64,000 nt of DNA from Cytophagaceae bacterium (GTDB lineage Bacteria > Bacteroidota > Bacteroidia > Cytophagales > Spirosomataceae), in the NCBI GenBank assembly GCA_027486845.1, contig JAIXOL010000001.1, positions 62,001-126,000 of the forward strand. The letters are read 5' to 3'. Shown here piece by piece: positions 41,550 through 51,500 of this stretch. Each line of letters starts with the position of its first letter. Within the stretch, counting starts at the first letter, position 1. Position numbers and translations under genes: made by a program. The notes under the pieces are model-generated. The model searched no databases. It had not been told where the DNA came from and was given only the letters and a program-made list of their open reading frames with translations.

Positions 41550-42887
41550 TTATTTCTTGTTTTTTTGCTCCCAAATTTGGTATTGTTTTTTTAAATCTCT
41601 CACGAGTTCTGGATGAGCTGCAGCCAGATTTTTGGTTTCGCTAGGATCTGCTTCTAAATCCACTAAAAAAAAGTTGTCCGCATCTGTCAATGTTCCTTTT
41701 TTGCTGGTATCTTCAGGATTTGCATGTAACTTCCATTTTCCTTTTCGAGCTACCCACGACTTTCTGAAGGCCCAACAATAGCCTTCTTCATGCTTAGAAG
41801 TTTCTTTTGAGTCATTTATAACAGAAACCAAACTTTTTCCATCTAAATCTTTTTGCTGAATTTCGATATTACAATATTCTGCCAAAGTTGGAAACCAGTC
41901 AGTATTGACGGCCATTTGATTTCTAATTTGTCCTTTTGAAATTTTGCCCGGCCAACTAATAATTGATGGTACACGAATTCCACCTTCAAAAAGACTAGCT
42001 TTTGCACCTCTATAAATACCAGCATTTCCTCCGCCAAAATGAGCTCGTTCTTCGGTAGAATAGCCATTGTCTGATTGAAAAATAATAATGGTATTTTCTG
42101 TTAGTCCAAGGTCCGAAACCTGTTTGAGTAATTGACCTACTTTATCATCTAAGGTGGACATAAAAGCTGCATACAAATCTCTCGGATAAGCGAGCCCTTT
42201 TTTCTGATAATAATTCAGCCATTTGGGGTCACCTTGGTAAGGATAATGAGGAAGATTTATAGCAAAATACATAAAAAACGGGCTTTTATTTGTTTTTTTC
42301 ATAAATTGACTTGCCTCTTTCACCATTAAATCAGGAAAAAATTGACCAGGATAATGTACCTCCTTTCCATTTCTATATAAGTCGTGCTTGTTAGGGCCAT
42401 TCCAATAAAAAAAGTGTGAATAGTTATCAATGCACCCAGCTAAATGTCCAAATGAATAATCAAACCCTTGTGCATTCGGACTCATTTCGGGTGTGTATCC
42501 CAAGTGCCATTTGCCAATATGAGCGGTTTTGTAACCTGCACTTTTAAAAAGTTCGGCCATAGTTATACGATTACCTGGCAATCCATCAGCTTTATTTGTT
42601 TCTGAGGCATTGTTGGGTAATCCTGCCCTTTGAGGATTTAGACCTGTGAGCAATGAAGCTCTTGAAGGCGAACATACTGGCGAAGCATAGAATTGCGTAA
42701 ACATCGTTCCATTTTTTGCCAAACGGTCAATATTGGGTGTTTCTAAATCCTTTGAACCATAACAGTTGAGATCGATTGCCCCTTGGTCATCGGAATAAAT
42801 GATAATTACGTTAGGTTTAATTTGTGCATTGGCTATTGAAATGGTTAAGCATAATAAATAGGAATGTATTATTGTTTTTAAACTCAT
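41550..42887 (-). CDS. arylsulfatase (S1 family)
   Basis: 445 residues from ATG at 42887 (MSLKTIIHSYLLCLTISIAN), which creates a signal peptide; an upstream ATG at 42983 adds 32 unlikely residues. NVIIIYSDDQGAIDLNCYGS carries the metal ligands, and CSPSR holds the formylglycine Cys72, followed by ASLLTGLNPQRAGLP. Other blocks are AHIGKWHLGYTPEMSPNAQG and IIIFQSDNGYSTEERAHFGG. This SDDQG-type start is common in the S1_16/S1_19-like sulfatases of Bacteroidota that act on algal or host glycans; the exact subgroup is a guess. It follows the enolase-superfamily gene. Confidence 0.93.
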   Translation of the reverse strand: MSLKTIIHSYLLCLTISIANAQIKPNVIIIYSDDQGAIDLNCYGSKDLETPNIDRLAKNGTMFTQFYASPVCSPSRASLLTGLNPQRAGLPNNASETNKADGLPGNRITMAELFKSAGYKTAHIGKWHLGYTPEMSPNAQGFDYSFGHLAGCIDNYSHFFYWNGPNKHDLYRNGKEVHYPGQFFPDLMVKEASQFMKKTNKSPFFMYFAINLPHYPYQGDPKWLNYYQKKGLAYPRDLYAAFMSTLDDKVGQLLKQVSDLGLTENTIIIFQSDNGYSTEERAHFGGGNAGIYRGAKASLFEGGIRVPSIISWPGKISKGQIRNQMAVNTDWFPTLAEYCNIEIQQKDLDGKSLVSVINDSKETSKHEEGYCWAFRKSWVARKGKWKLHANPEDTSKKGTLTDADNFFLVDLEADPSETKNLAAAHPELVRDLKKQYQIWEQKNKK

Positions 42888-43070
42888 TTTTAAAATATTG
42901 TTTTGTTTAAAATTAAGGGTTTTTGCATAGTACAATCCAGATACTTTTTGCCAATTTCTGATTGTTTCTAAATCTCTTTTCATAGCTTTAATAATATCTT
43001 TCTTATCAATCTTTGGATTTCTATCCCCACATTCCTTGTTTAAAAGCCAACTGTACTAAAAACTCTTTTT

Positions 43071-44471
43071 TTAATTAGAAAATAAGTCCATATAATGTTG
43101 AGGGGTATCAAAAATGCCACCGCTTTGATCATAAAAAGTGTCATCTATTTTGTAAACACCATTTTGAGACTTAATCCAAGAGGCATTTGCTTTGGGGTGG
43201 TAAGTCATCAAAGTTTCCCATCGTTTATAATATTGATGACCATTTGTTTCTTGTAAACCAATTTCCATACCTGGAAATGGAAGTAAACGAGCAGCAATTG
43301 TTTTATTCCAATCTACTAAAATAGGGTTTACTGTGAGGTCTGCACAAAAGCAAGGTACATTTTTTTCATTGGCATAATCAATTATTTTCAAAGTCATACT
43401 AAGTGTTTTTGCAATTGATTTTACCACGATAGCAGAATAACCTTGCTCAATTCGGCGGGCGGTTTCCTCAACCGTATGTGCACTTTCGTCAGCAGCTATT
43501 CTAACCCCCAAATTACCCACATAACTTTCGTTACTTTCAGGCAAAGGCTCTTCTATAAGAGCGATTTGTTCGAGTGCCCCAATTTTATTTGCATGGTCTA
43601 TGAAACGCAAAAGCGTTTCTTTTTCCTCATATCGACCATTGGGGTCAAAATAATAGGGTAGCTTCCCACTTTTGGTATAAGGGGTTTCAAAATGTCCAAT
43701 TGCTTTATGAACTTGAGTTAAAAATTCAAGGTCTTTTTCTAACATTTCTTTTTGTGTACCAGCTGAACCCGTTTTTAATTTCATAATAAAATAGCCATTC
43801 TCCGCGGCAGCCTTGATTAGTTGTGGGTTAGAGCCTACACTAAATGATGGAATACTAGCTACTTTTGTATGTTTGTAAGAAAGCCCTTTACGATATTGAT
43901 CGGGAATCAATGTATTGAAATTAGAGATATTGTTTTCTGCGGCATAAACCAACCAAGCTGCATTATCTACTGCTACCAATGAATTGAGAGCGAAGGTTTT
44001 GCGGAGGTCTGAAATGCTGGTTATTTTTTTGCCATATGCTAAAACTTCAGGCAAAATTTGTTCTAGAAGATCAATTGGATTGGTAAATACCGTCCCCTTG
44101 ATGATTTGCAAGGCGTACTCGGTCATGGCAAACATCAAAGAATTACCTGCACTTTCTGAATGAGAGGCCGCCACTCTTGCGTCAGACCATAATACGCCTT
44201 GGGTTGCCAATCCAATTTTTTTTATACCTGATTCTGTTTCCAGCAAAGCAACAGATTGCCAGCTATCTGTAATTGCACTTCCTTTAAATCGGTATGGATT
44301 TAAAGGCTCTCTTTCAAAATTAGAATCAACTCGCTTGATTTTAATCGGTTTAGTTACATTCACTTGAGCACTTGAATCAATTGGCATTCCAGCAGCACCC
44401 AAAATGATAGCAGCACCAGTAGATTTTACAAATGTGCGGCGATTAATGCCTATATTTTTTATGTCTTTCAT
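43071..44471 (-). CDS. exported enolase-superfamily enzyme (mandelate racemase/MLE-like)
   Basis: 466 residues. NRRTFVKSTGAAIILGAAG is a Tat-type signal. The barrel shows the enolase-superfamily pattern: a KxK pair (MKLKTG, Lys231 and Lys233), metal ligands Asp276 (YYFDPNGRY), Glu307/308 (ALIEEPLPES) and Asp328/Glu329 (IAADESAHT), and Lys351 (VVKSIAK). These enzymes abstract a proton alpha to a carboxylate, as in racemases, epimerases or sugar-acid dehydratases. Export of such an enzyme is unusual; it may process uronic or aldonic acid units in the periplasm. The intact residue set argues against a dead enzyme. It lies 3 bp after the cytochrome gene. Confidence 0.82.
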   Translation of the reverse strand: MKDIKNIGINRRTFVKSTGAAIILGAAGMPIDSSAQVNVTKPIKIKRVDSNFEREPLNPYRFKGSAITDSWQSVALLETESGIKKIGLATQGVLWSDARVAASHSESAGNSLMFAMTEYALQIIKGTVFTNPIDLLEQILPEVLAYGKKITSISDLRKTFALNSLVAVDNAAWLVYAAENNISNFNTLIPDQYRKGLSYKHTKVASIPSFSVGSNPQLIKAAAENGYFIMKLKTGSAGTQKEMLEKDLEFLTQVHKAIGHFETPYTKSGKLPYYFDPNGRYEEKETLLRFIDHANKIGALEQIALIEEPLPESNESYVGNLGVRIAADESAHTVEETARRIEQGYSAIVVKSIAKTLSMTLKIIDYANEKNVPCFCADLTVNPILVDWNKTIAARLLPFPGMEIGLQETNGHQYYKRWETLMTYHPKANASWIKSQNGVYKIDDTFYDQSGGIFDTPQHYMDLFSN

Positions 44472-44474
44472 ATT

Positions 44475-46802
44475 TTAAATTTCTTTTGGAATAGCATTTA
44501 AAGTGTACCAAGCTTCTCCTGACCAAAGGCTTTGATTTTTTTGGTTTTTGATTTGATTAGATAAGCTAAAATAGATAACATGCTTTGGTTTCAAGTTTGA
44601 CAATTTTACATATACTTTCTTTCTGTCTTTTGAAATAGTGATTTGGGTTGGGCTGAGGTTTACTAAATCCATTTTGGGTCCACCGTAATTTTTGGTTGGC
44701 AAGTACCACCACTGTTGAATATTAAGATCTGTCTCTTTTAAGGTTAAATTAGTCTTCAGAGGTTGAGTAAATTCAATTTCGAAACCATCACGCTTAGCTT
44801 TTATGGAAAGCATTTCAAAAGTAGGTTTATTATTGAATTTCATACACTGGAGTCCACTCAACCTATTGTTCCAGCTCCAACCTCCTCCCATCATTCCTAC
44901 TTCACCGATATATAAATTTCCGTCGGGGCCCCAACGAAGACGATTAACTCCTGCTTCAAATCCCTGCGAAAATCGGAAAACAGCTCCTTGATATTGCCCA
45001 TTAATTTTTTCTAAATAATCTCGATTGATACCTCCAAAGGTAACATCACCATGGAGCATTTGACCTTTATATGTGCCTTGGTGAATGAGAACAGGTTCTG
45101 AAGGCGAGTTTCCTATTTCATGTTCTGGTAACCATATAGCAGGCATGGCCATTTCAGGTGCTGGAGCATTGCTTAACCATCCCCAAAACATACCATGATA
45201 ATCCCCTTTTTTTACATGTATAAGTTTATTGGCAGGAAGCCATTGCCCTTGATTATCAGTGATAAAAATTTCATTTTCAAGGCCTAAACCAATTCCATTT
45301 GGGGTTCTTAATCCAAAATTTACCACTTCAAAACTTCCATTTTTTGAAATCTTTATTGTTTTTCCTCGATCTGGCAATTGTTTCTCTCCAGGCTTTAGTC
45401 GCATGGCCATAGATAGTGTAGCATAAAAATATCCGTCTTTATAGACCAAACCAAAAGCAAACTCATGAAAATCTGCAGAAACGCTCCAACTATTACAAAC
45501 TACTTGATATTCATCAATTATCTCGTCACCATCTAAATCTATTAATTTTGTTAACTCTTGTTTTTGTAAAACATAAATTTCACCATTTACTACTTCAATA
45601 CCCAAAGGCTCAGCCAAACCAGAAGCTATCCGTTTGACTTTTAATTTACTAGAGTCATTGGAAGATAAACCATCAATTATATACACCCCCCCAATTTTAT
45701 CCCAAGTTGTGACTAATAAACGTCCATCAGGCAAAAATGCCAATCCACCAACTCTTGGCTTGAACGTAGAATTATGTAATGAAATTAAATCAAAACTGGG
45801 GTGAACTCCTTTAAGTGGTGCCCCAAAACCAGGTGAATTTGGAACCGAAGTCTTTATGTTAGTATTTTGATTTAAACTTTTAATGCTAGTAGTTTCTTTA
45901 GGCTTCAGAGTGAAAACAAAATCAATCATTTGGTTGAGTTCATTCTCAGTTAGGCTAGGATGCGGACTCATCCTGCCATTGCCCCAAATGCCTGTACTTC
46001 CTTTTTTTATTTTAATAGCCAGGTCTTGTTTTGACTCTTTGGTATTTTTATATTTTTGTGCAATTCTTTGAAATGATGGGCCGACTTCATCAGTATCTAG
46101 TTGATGACAGGTAAAGCAGTCATTTTTATTCATTAAGACCTTACCTTCATGAATATTTGATAGTTTTGAAATAGGTGGGGATTGTTCTGGAAGTAAATTA
46201 TAATTAACAGTTAAAGCAGAGGTTCCATTTGGTTTTAATAAAAAAGAAGTGTCAGGTAAGGTTAGAAAAACTTGTGTCTCTAAAGGCATTTTTGAAGTTG
46301 TAAATTTTCTTTCAAAAGCTATTTTACTTTGGTTATGAAAAACATCAGGGCACTCTTCGACTTTTAAGGTATCGTTGGTGGTTAAAATTAAAGCATATTT
46401 TATGAAAATTTTATTATTTTTTAAAGTATATCCTTCATAGATGGCATTTGAAAAAACGCTCTTACCTTTCATATTTACCTGCCATTTCTGGTTATGTAAA
46501 GTATCTAAAAAATAAGGCGTTCCCCAAGAGCTTGGTTGTATATCCTTTTGGTCGTTGTAAGCCGCACCCTCAAGAGAAACGCCGCCTTTCCAAGCTTTAT
46601 ATAATTTGCAATGAGCTAAATCGTATGCGATATAACACTCGGAATCTAATGCTACAGTCAACATACGAGGCTGCAAATCTAGGACAGATCTAAATGCCCA
46701 GACATCCAGAGGGCGTTTTTCAAAGTTAGATGGCAAACGATAGCCAGAAGCAAAAATTATTACTCCCACAAGAAACAGCCACAATATATTTTCCTTTCTC
46801 AT
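44475..46802 (-). CDS. cytochrome c/beta-propeller oxidoreductase-like protein
   Basis: 775 residues with an N-terminal hydrophobic segment (WLFLVGVIIFASG) serving as signal or anchor. Residues about 30-205 are a beta-rich domain. A class I cytochrome c domain (about 215-300) has CFTCH (Cys229, Cys232, His233) and a likely axial Met278 in GNGRMSPHP. From about 325 to 690 a six-bladed propeller follows (GGLAFLPDGRLLVTTWDKIG, NGIGLGLENEIFITDNQGQW, DGNLYIGEVGMMGGG). Together these resemble PVC/Bacteroidota sugar-dehydrogenase-like proteins with heme. It may oxidise a sugar and pass electrons to the respiratory chain. No cofactor ligand for PQQ could be assigned. Confidence 0.8.
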   Translation of the reverse strand: MRKENILWLFLVGVIIFASGYRLPSNFEKRPLDVWAFRSVLDLQPRMLTVALDSECYIAYDLAHCKLYKAWKGGVSLEGAAYNDQKDIQPSSWGTPYFLDTLHNQKWQVNMKGKSVFSNAIYEGYTLKNNKIFIKYALILTTNDTLKVEECPDVFHNQSKIAFERKFTTSKMPLETQVFLTLPDTSFLLKPNGTSALTVNYNLLPEQSPPISKLSNIHEGKVLMNKNDCFTCHQLDTDEVGPSFQRIAQKYKNTKESKQDLAIKIKKGSTGIWGNGRMSPHPSLTENELNQMIDFVFTLKPKETTSIKSLNQNTNIKTSVPNSPGFGAPLKGVHPSFDLISLHNSTFKPRVGGLAFLPDGRLLVTTWDKIGGVYIIDGLSSNDSSKLKVKRIASGLAEPLGIEVVNGEIYVLQKQELTKLIDLDGDEIIDEYQVVCNSWSVSADFHEFAFGLVYKDGYFYATLSMAMRLKPGEKQLPDRGKTIKISKNGSFEVVNFGLRTPNGIGLGLENEIFITDNQGQWLPANKLIHVKKGDYHGMFWGWLSNAPAPEMAMPAIWLPEHEIGNSPSEPVLIHQGTYKGQMLHGDVTFGGINRDYLEKINGQYQGAVFRFSQGFEAGVNRLRWGPDGNLYIGEVGMMGGGWSWNNRLSGLQCMKFNNKPTFEMLSIKAKRDGFEIEFTQPLKTNLTLKETDLNIQQWWYLPTKNYGGPKMDLVNLSPTQITISKDRKKVYVKLSNLKPKHVIYFSLSNQIKNQKNQSLWSGEAWYTLNAIPKEI

Positions 46803-46976
46803 TAAACTATTTTTTTAAGTATTTAAATATAGTTATTTTTGATTCATTTCTAAACGTACCTTTACTATTTTGTTTACTTTTAGATTCAATTTTAAAATAA
46901 GGTTTTTAGTTAATCAAGCAACCAAAATGTGCCGTTTTAGTTAATATTATGAATATATTTTTTAAATAAAAATTAG

Positions 46977-48572
46977 CTACTTCATCAACTTTGTGTTGTA
47001 TTTTCCTTGTTTTTTAAATCCGTCAAAGGGTCGCATTGCTCCGAAACGAGGATAAGTGTCGAAAATATCGCCATTTATCGTCATTCTTGGGTCGTTTTGC
47101 TCAATTAACTTTTGCTCTAACTCTCTGCTTAATTTCTGCAAAATTGGCTTCATTTTCTTGGATTTTGAAAGGTCATTGAGGCAAAATGGGTCTTTTTTGA
47201 TGTCATACAATTGCTCGGAATCCCGTTTTTCAAAACCAATTTTAAAAAGTAATGCATAAGCAACTTTCTCTTTAATCATCCATGTTTTGGTTGGCGAATC
47301 GTCAATATCTTCATAACCTTCCAAAATGGGTTTCATACCTTTTACACCAGTTGTCGATGCTGATATCTCTGGGGCAGGGTCGCCCAGTGGCCAACGCTCA
47401 GTCTTGAAATTTTTGATATACAGGTATTCTTTTGAACGAATTGCACGAGCTGGATAACCCAAATTGTCGGGGCGAGCATGGGTATGCCTTTCTCTGCCCG
47501 AAAATACATATTTGCGAGAAGCATCAATATAGCCAGACTTCGGACTTTTAAAAATGGGCATTAATGTTTTACCTGAAATGCCTTCAAAATATTTGATTCC
47601 TGCTACATCTAAAAAAGTAGGGGCTAAATCAATCAGACTAATGAGGTCGTCTATTTTTCTGTTTTTCCCTATTATCATCGGGCCAGAGATTGCCAATGGA
47701 ACGTGAGTTCCATATTCTTGTAAATTGGCTTTGGCATAAGGGAATGCCATGCCGTTGTCGGCAGTGACCACAATAATGGTATTGTCTAATTCGCCTGCCT
47801 CCTTTAAAATTTGCAACATTTTACCCAATTGAGTATCAAACCACTTTATTTCTAAGGCATAATCAAGCAAATCGTTTTTTACTAAATCTGTATTTGGTAA
47901 AAAGGATGGTACTTTTAAGTTTTTTTCAGAAAAACCAGCTACTTTACCTGATCCTTCTTCATATTCTCGATGTGGTTCTTGTCCACCATACCAAAAGAAG
48001 AAAGGCTTATCTTTGGGTTTTTCGTTTAAAAAATCGTTAAAATTGGCGGCATAATCTGTTTTGCTGATACCTGATGTTGGTACTTTTTCGAACTTTCGAG
48101 AATTAAATTCTGAACCAACTGGGTTTCTTTTCCAGCCCGAATCTATAAAATTGCCTGGTGCCCAAGGTTTGCCTGTAAAGCCTAATGCATAGCCTGCATT
48201 TTCAAGTGCATCTGTAAAAACAGGGAATTTTTTAGGAAATAAACTGCTATGCGTACCTGCCTCTTCCAATTGCCAAATTTGTTTGCCTGTTAGAATGGCA
48301 GCTCGTGATGGGCTGCATTGAGGTGCTGCCACAAAAGCATTATTAAAAAGTAAACCTTGTGCGGCAATACTATCAAAAGTAGGCGTTTGAAAAGTGGATT
48401 GACCATAAGCCGAAGCATGAGGAAACGAATGGTCATCGGCTATGGCGAAAAGGATATTTGGTTGGCGTTTTGTCAGTGGCTTTGCATCATTTTGTTTCTG
48501 AAATGAAGATAAAACCACCAAAAAAAAACCCAAAATCAATAAAGTTTTTTTGAAAAGTGTTAGGTTTTCCAT
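46977..48572 (-). CDS. sulfatase, N-sulfoglucosamine-sulfohydrolase-like (S1 family)
   Basis: 531 residues from ATG at 48572, 1 bp after the upstream sulfatase's stop; ATG at 48605 would overlap that gene. A signal segment at residues 9-24 is followed by NILFAIADDHSFPHASAYGQ and the formylglycine motif CSPSR (Cys86) with AAILTGKQIWQLEEAGTH. The ADDHSFPHA start and the LEEAGTH block are typical of the heparan N-sulfatase-like S1_8 group. The C terminus is longer than in its neighbours. It completes a run of three sulfatase genes. Whether it acts on N- or O-sulfate cannot be told from the sequence. Confidence 0.92.
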   Translation of the reverse strand: MENLTLFKKTLLILGFFLVVLSSFQKQNDAKPLTKRQPNILFAIADDHSFPHASAYGQSTFQTPTFDSIAAQGLLFNNAFVAAPQCSPSRAAILTGKQIWQLEEAGTHSSLFPKKFPVFTDALENAGYALGFTGKPWAPGNFIDSGWKRNPVGSEFNSRKFEKVPTSGISKTDYAANFNDFLNEKPKDKPFFFWYGGQEPHREYEEGSGKVAGFSEKNLKVPSFLPNTDLVKNDLLDYALEIKWFDTQLGKMLQILKEAGELDNTIIVVTADNGMAFPYAKANLQEYGTHVPLAISGPMIIGKNRKIDDLISLIDLAPTFLDVAGIKYFEGISGKTLMPIFKSPKSGYIDASRKYVFSGRERHTHARPDNLGYPARAIRSKEYLYIKNFKTERWPLGDPAPEISASTTGVKGMKPILEGYEDIDDSPTKTWMIKEKVAYALLFKIGFEKRDSEQLYDIKKDPFCLNDLSKSKKMKPILQKLSRELEQKLIEQNDPRMTINGDIFDTYPRFGAMRPFDGFKKQGKYNTKLMK

Positions 48573-48573
48573 A

Positions 48574-49959
48574 TTATTCTTCGGCTTTACCACCATTATT
48601 GCCAACTCCTTTTTTCTCAGTTTTGGGCATCAATTTAGATAATTCGTTTTTTTGAGCAAGAATGTTTTTATCGTTAATTATATTTACCCATTCATAAGGG
48701 TCATTCTTTTCATCGTAAAATTCTTCCCCGCCTTTCGCATATCTGATGTACCGATAGTTTTCTGAACGCACCGCATGGTTTCCTTCTTTATAAGTTGTTA
48801 ATGCGGGAATATTCCATTCAGCATTGGGATTGACCAATAATTTTTTGATGCTTTTACCTTCCACATGCGTAGGCGTTTTGAGTCCATTAAGTTCAGCCAA
48901 AGTGGGGTAAATACTCATAAAGTCAATGGTTTTACTACATTTAGAGCCAGGCTTTGTAAGATTTGGCACTACCCAAATCAATGGCGAACGGGTGGCTTCT
49001 TCCCACAGAGCGAATTTACGCCAATGGTGCTTTTCGCCTAAATGCCAACCATGGTCGCCCCATAAAACAATCATCGTGTTTTCTTTCTCCGGACTTTTTT
49101 CGTAAGCATCCAATATAATTCCTATTTGGGCATCGGCATAAGAAATAGTAGCTTGGTATGCTTGAATAGCTTCACGCCATTGGGTTTCAGATTGAATTTG
49201 AGCATGGGTGTTTTTCGACATTTTTTTACCTTCTTCTGGCATATCTTCCAAATCGTCTTCTTTGTAAGGCGGCAAAACAATTTTGTCAATTGGGTATAAA
49301 TCAAAATACTTTTTTGGAACATGCCAAGGCAAGTGAGGTTTAAAAAGCCCAGCTGCCAAAAAGAGGGGTTTGTCGTGTTTTTTCAACAATTCGGAAGCTG
49401 CCCATTTTGCGACATGAAAATCGGCCAAAGCATCATCTTCTGCATCTAATTGAGCCCATTTTATGCCACCAAAATTTCCTTTTTTTGTGATATTTTTATT
49501 TGGATTATTGGTTGGACTATGAAAATAATAATCATATTCTTCTTCACGATCATACTCCACATGATAGATTTTTCCACCTCCTAAAACAGCATATCCGTTT
49601 TTTTTGAAAAAAGAGGGTAATGTTATTTCTTTCGGAATTGCTTTACGCCAATCATCGTCATTATCATACACCCCTGAGGTACTTGGGCGTAGGCCAGACA
49701 TCAATGCTGCACGGGAAGGGCAACACACTGGTGCAGCACAATAGGCATTTGTAAAACTCAGACCCATCGCCGAAAGTCTATCCATATTGGGTGTTTTTAC
49801 CTGATTATTTCTTCCAAAATAACCAATCCAATGATTTAGGTCATCAACAGGGATAAATAAAACATTCATCTTTTTGGACTCGACTCTTTGCTTTACATTT
49901 ATCTGAAATGACATAAGAGATATAATTGTCAAAATCAGGATTGCCAAATGTTTTTTCAT
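48574..49959 (-). CDS. sulfatase, iduronate-2-sulfatase-like (S1 family)
   Basis: 461 residues; the N-terminal hydrophobic stretch (residues 5-20) is the export signal. NVLFIPVDDLNHWIGYFGRN and CCPSR with Cys79, then AALMSGLRPSTSGVYDNDDD, resemble the S1_7-like group. FLAAGLFKPHLPWHVPKKYF and MIVLWGDHGWHLGEKHHW are strongly similar in pattern to the sulfatase at 36584, so the two are paralogs within the locus. The tail is Lys/Gly-rich (KKGVGNNGGKAEE). It lies 50 bp after the first sulfatase of the trio and 1 bp before the next. Confidence 0.93.
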   Translation of the reverse strand: MKKHLAILILTIISLMSFQINVKQRVESKKMNVLFIPVDDLNHWIGYFGRNNQVKTPNMDRLSAMGLSFTNAYCAAPVCCPSRAALMSGLRPSTSGVYDNDDDWRKAIPKEITLPSFFKKNGYAVLGGGKIYHVEYDREEEYDYYFHSPTNNPNKNITKKGNFGGIKWAQLDAEDDALADFHVAKWAASELLKKHDKPLFLAAGLFKPHLPWHVPKKYFDLYPIDKIVLPPYKEDDLEDMPEEGKKMSKNTHAQIQSETQWREAIQAYQATISYADAQIGIILDAYEKSPEKENTMIVLWGDHGWHLGEKHHWRKFALWEEATRSPLIWVVPNLTKPGSKCSKTIDFMSIYPTLAELNGLKTPTHVEGKSIKKLLVNPNAEWNIPALTTYKEGNHAVRSENYRYIRYAKGGEEFYDEKNDPYEWVNIINDKNILAQKNELSKLMPKTEKKGVGNNGGKAEE

Positions 49960-50008
49960 ATTTAATGACTCAATTGAAGGTAATTATTGCAAATTAAAAA
50001 GCTAAAAA

Positions 50009-51394
50009 TTATTTGGAAAATTGGCCTATCAAATCGGCATTGTGTTTAGCAATGTAACTCATCAATGTGCTATCCAATTCTTTTACCTTGGTTTTTTCCA
50101 CCTTCGAAATATCATTTAGCTCACCCAAATCTTTGGAAATATTATACATCTCTATTTTATTTGTTTTCCAAAACTTTATCAATTTGTAATCACCCATTAT
50201 CACCGCAGAATGAGGATAAGCCTTCGCAAACCTATGAAAGAAAAATGCCTTATTTCCTCGCTCTACTACACCTTTTCCCTTGTTTTTTAAAACATTTGCA
50301 AAACTTCCTCCATCTAAATTTTCTATTGATTTTTTACCACCAGCCAGTTCGCTAAAAGTGGGCAATAAATCCCATCCAGCCACTGGCACATCCGACAGGG
50401 TGTTTTTTTGAATACTTGGTCCTTTCACAATAAAAGGTACTCGAATGCCGCCTTCATATAATGTCCATTTGCCTCCTCGAAGTGGGAAGTTTCTCATTTG
50501 TTTCCCAAAAGATGATGGCAAGTCTAGTTTGTTATTTACAGGTGGAATAAATTCAACTGCACCATTATCAGCCATCAAAACAATGTAGGTGTTATCTGCG
50601 ATGCCTAAGCTTTCCACCATTCTTTCCAACTCTCCAATTTTGGTATCTAAATCATAAATCATTCCTGCCCAAGCTGGATTGTCATGCTTTTTTCCCACAG
50701 GTTTTACTTTGAATTTTTCATAACTATTTTGTTGTGTAACGAAATCTACATGAGTGGCGTAATGAGAGACCTGCAAATAAAAAGGGTTTTTAGCATTCAC
50801 TTGATTTTTCATGAATTTTATCGCACGAGCATTTAAGCTGTCCATTTGTTTAGGATTTTCAGAAAAATAATGTTTTTCCCATTTTTCTTCTTTTCTTTGA
50901 CCAATATTTCCATTTCCATTTCCTGTATCGCCATCGCTTACGTCATAGCCCAGTTGTTCGGGGGTAATTTTTGCACGTAAATCCCATTTACCAAAATGGG
51001 CGGCTTTGTATCGATTATCAATTGATTTTAATACTTGAGGAATAGTTCGTAAATCCGTGGTATATTTTTGAGGAAAATCATCATCATCCCCCATTTTAAT
51101 AGAAGTTCGTCCAAATTGAATACTTCTGCGTGTAGGGGAACAGATGGGGTCAGGTGCATAACCTTTTGAAAACCTCATACTTTTTTTAATAAATAAATCT
51201 ATGTTGGGCGTTTCATAATAATCGCTTTTTGAATCATTTATACGATCATCCATTTTTGATGAAAAGCACGACCAACCCAAATCATCCGTCAAAATCAAAA
51301 TAAAATTTGGACGCTTTTCTAATTGCTTTTTTGAAGGTACGCTCAAATTGCTAACTCCAAAAATTAGATATATTAGTAAAAATAACCTTGCCAT
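50009..51394 (-). CDS. arylsulfatase (S1 family)
   Basis: 461 residues with a short signal peptide (LFLLIYLIFGVSNLSV). NFILILTDDLGWSCFSSKMD carries the metal site and CSPTR the formylglycine Cys85. The Ser/Thr-variable position is occupied by Thr and the next residues are RRSIQFGRTSIKMG rather than the usual ASLLTG, a subgroup mark. It retains AHFGKWDLRA and VLMADNGAVEFIPP. It begins the sulfatase trio after the esterase gene, with a gap of 106 bp. The sulfate position is undetermined. Confidence 0.92.
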   Translation of the reverse strand: MARLFLLIYLIFGVSNLSVPSKKQLEKRPNFILILTDDLGWSCFSSKMDDRINDSKSDYYETPNIDLFIKKSMRFSKGYAPDPICSPTRRSIQFGRTSIKMGDDDDFPQKYTTDLRTIPQVLKSIDNRYKAAHFGKWDLRAKITPEQLGYDVSDGDTGNGNGNIGQRKEEKWEKHYFSENPKQMDSLNARAIKFMKNQVNAKNPFYLQVSHYATHVDFVTQQNSYEKFKVKPVGKKHDNPAWAGMIYDLDTKIGELERMVESLGIADNTYIVLMADNGAVEFIPPVNNKLDLPSSFGKQMRNFPLRGGKWTLYEGGIRVPFIVKGPSIQKNTLSDVPVAGWDLLPTFSELAGGKKSIENLDGGSFANVLKNKGKGVVERGNKAFFFHRFAKAYPHSAVIMGDYKLIKFWKTNKIEMYNISKDLGELNDISKVEKTKVKELDSTLMSYIAKHNADLIGQFSK

Positions 51395-51500
51395 TTTTTG
51401 CTTAAATTAAAAAATAAAAACTTCTATTCTCTCATAAATTGATACACCTTTAGGGCATTCTAGCATCAAAATGCGATGACTATTTTAGATATCAATGATA

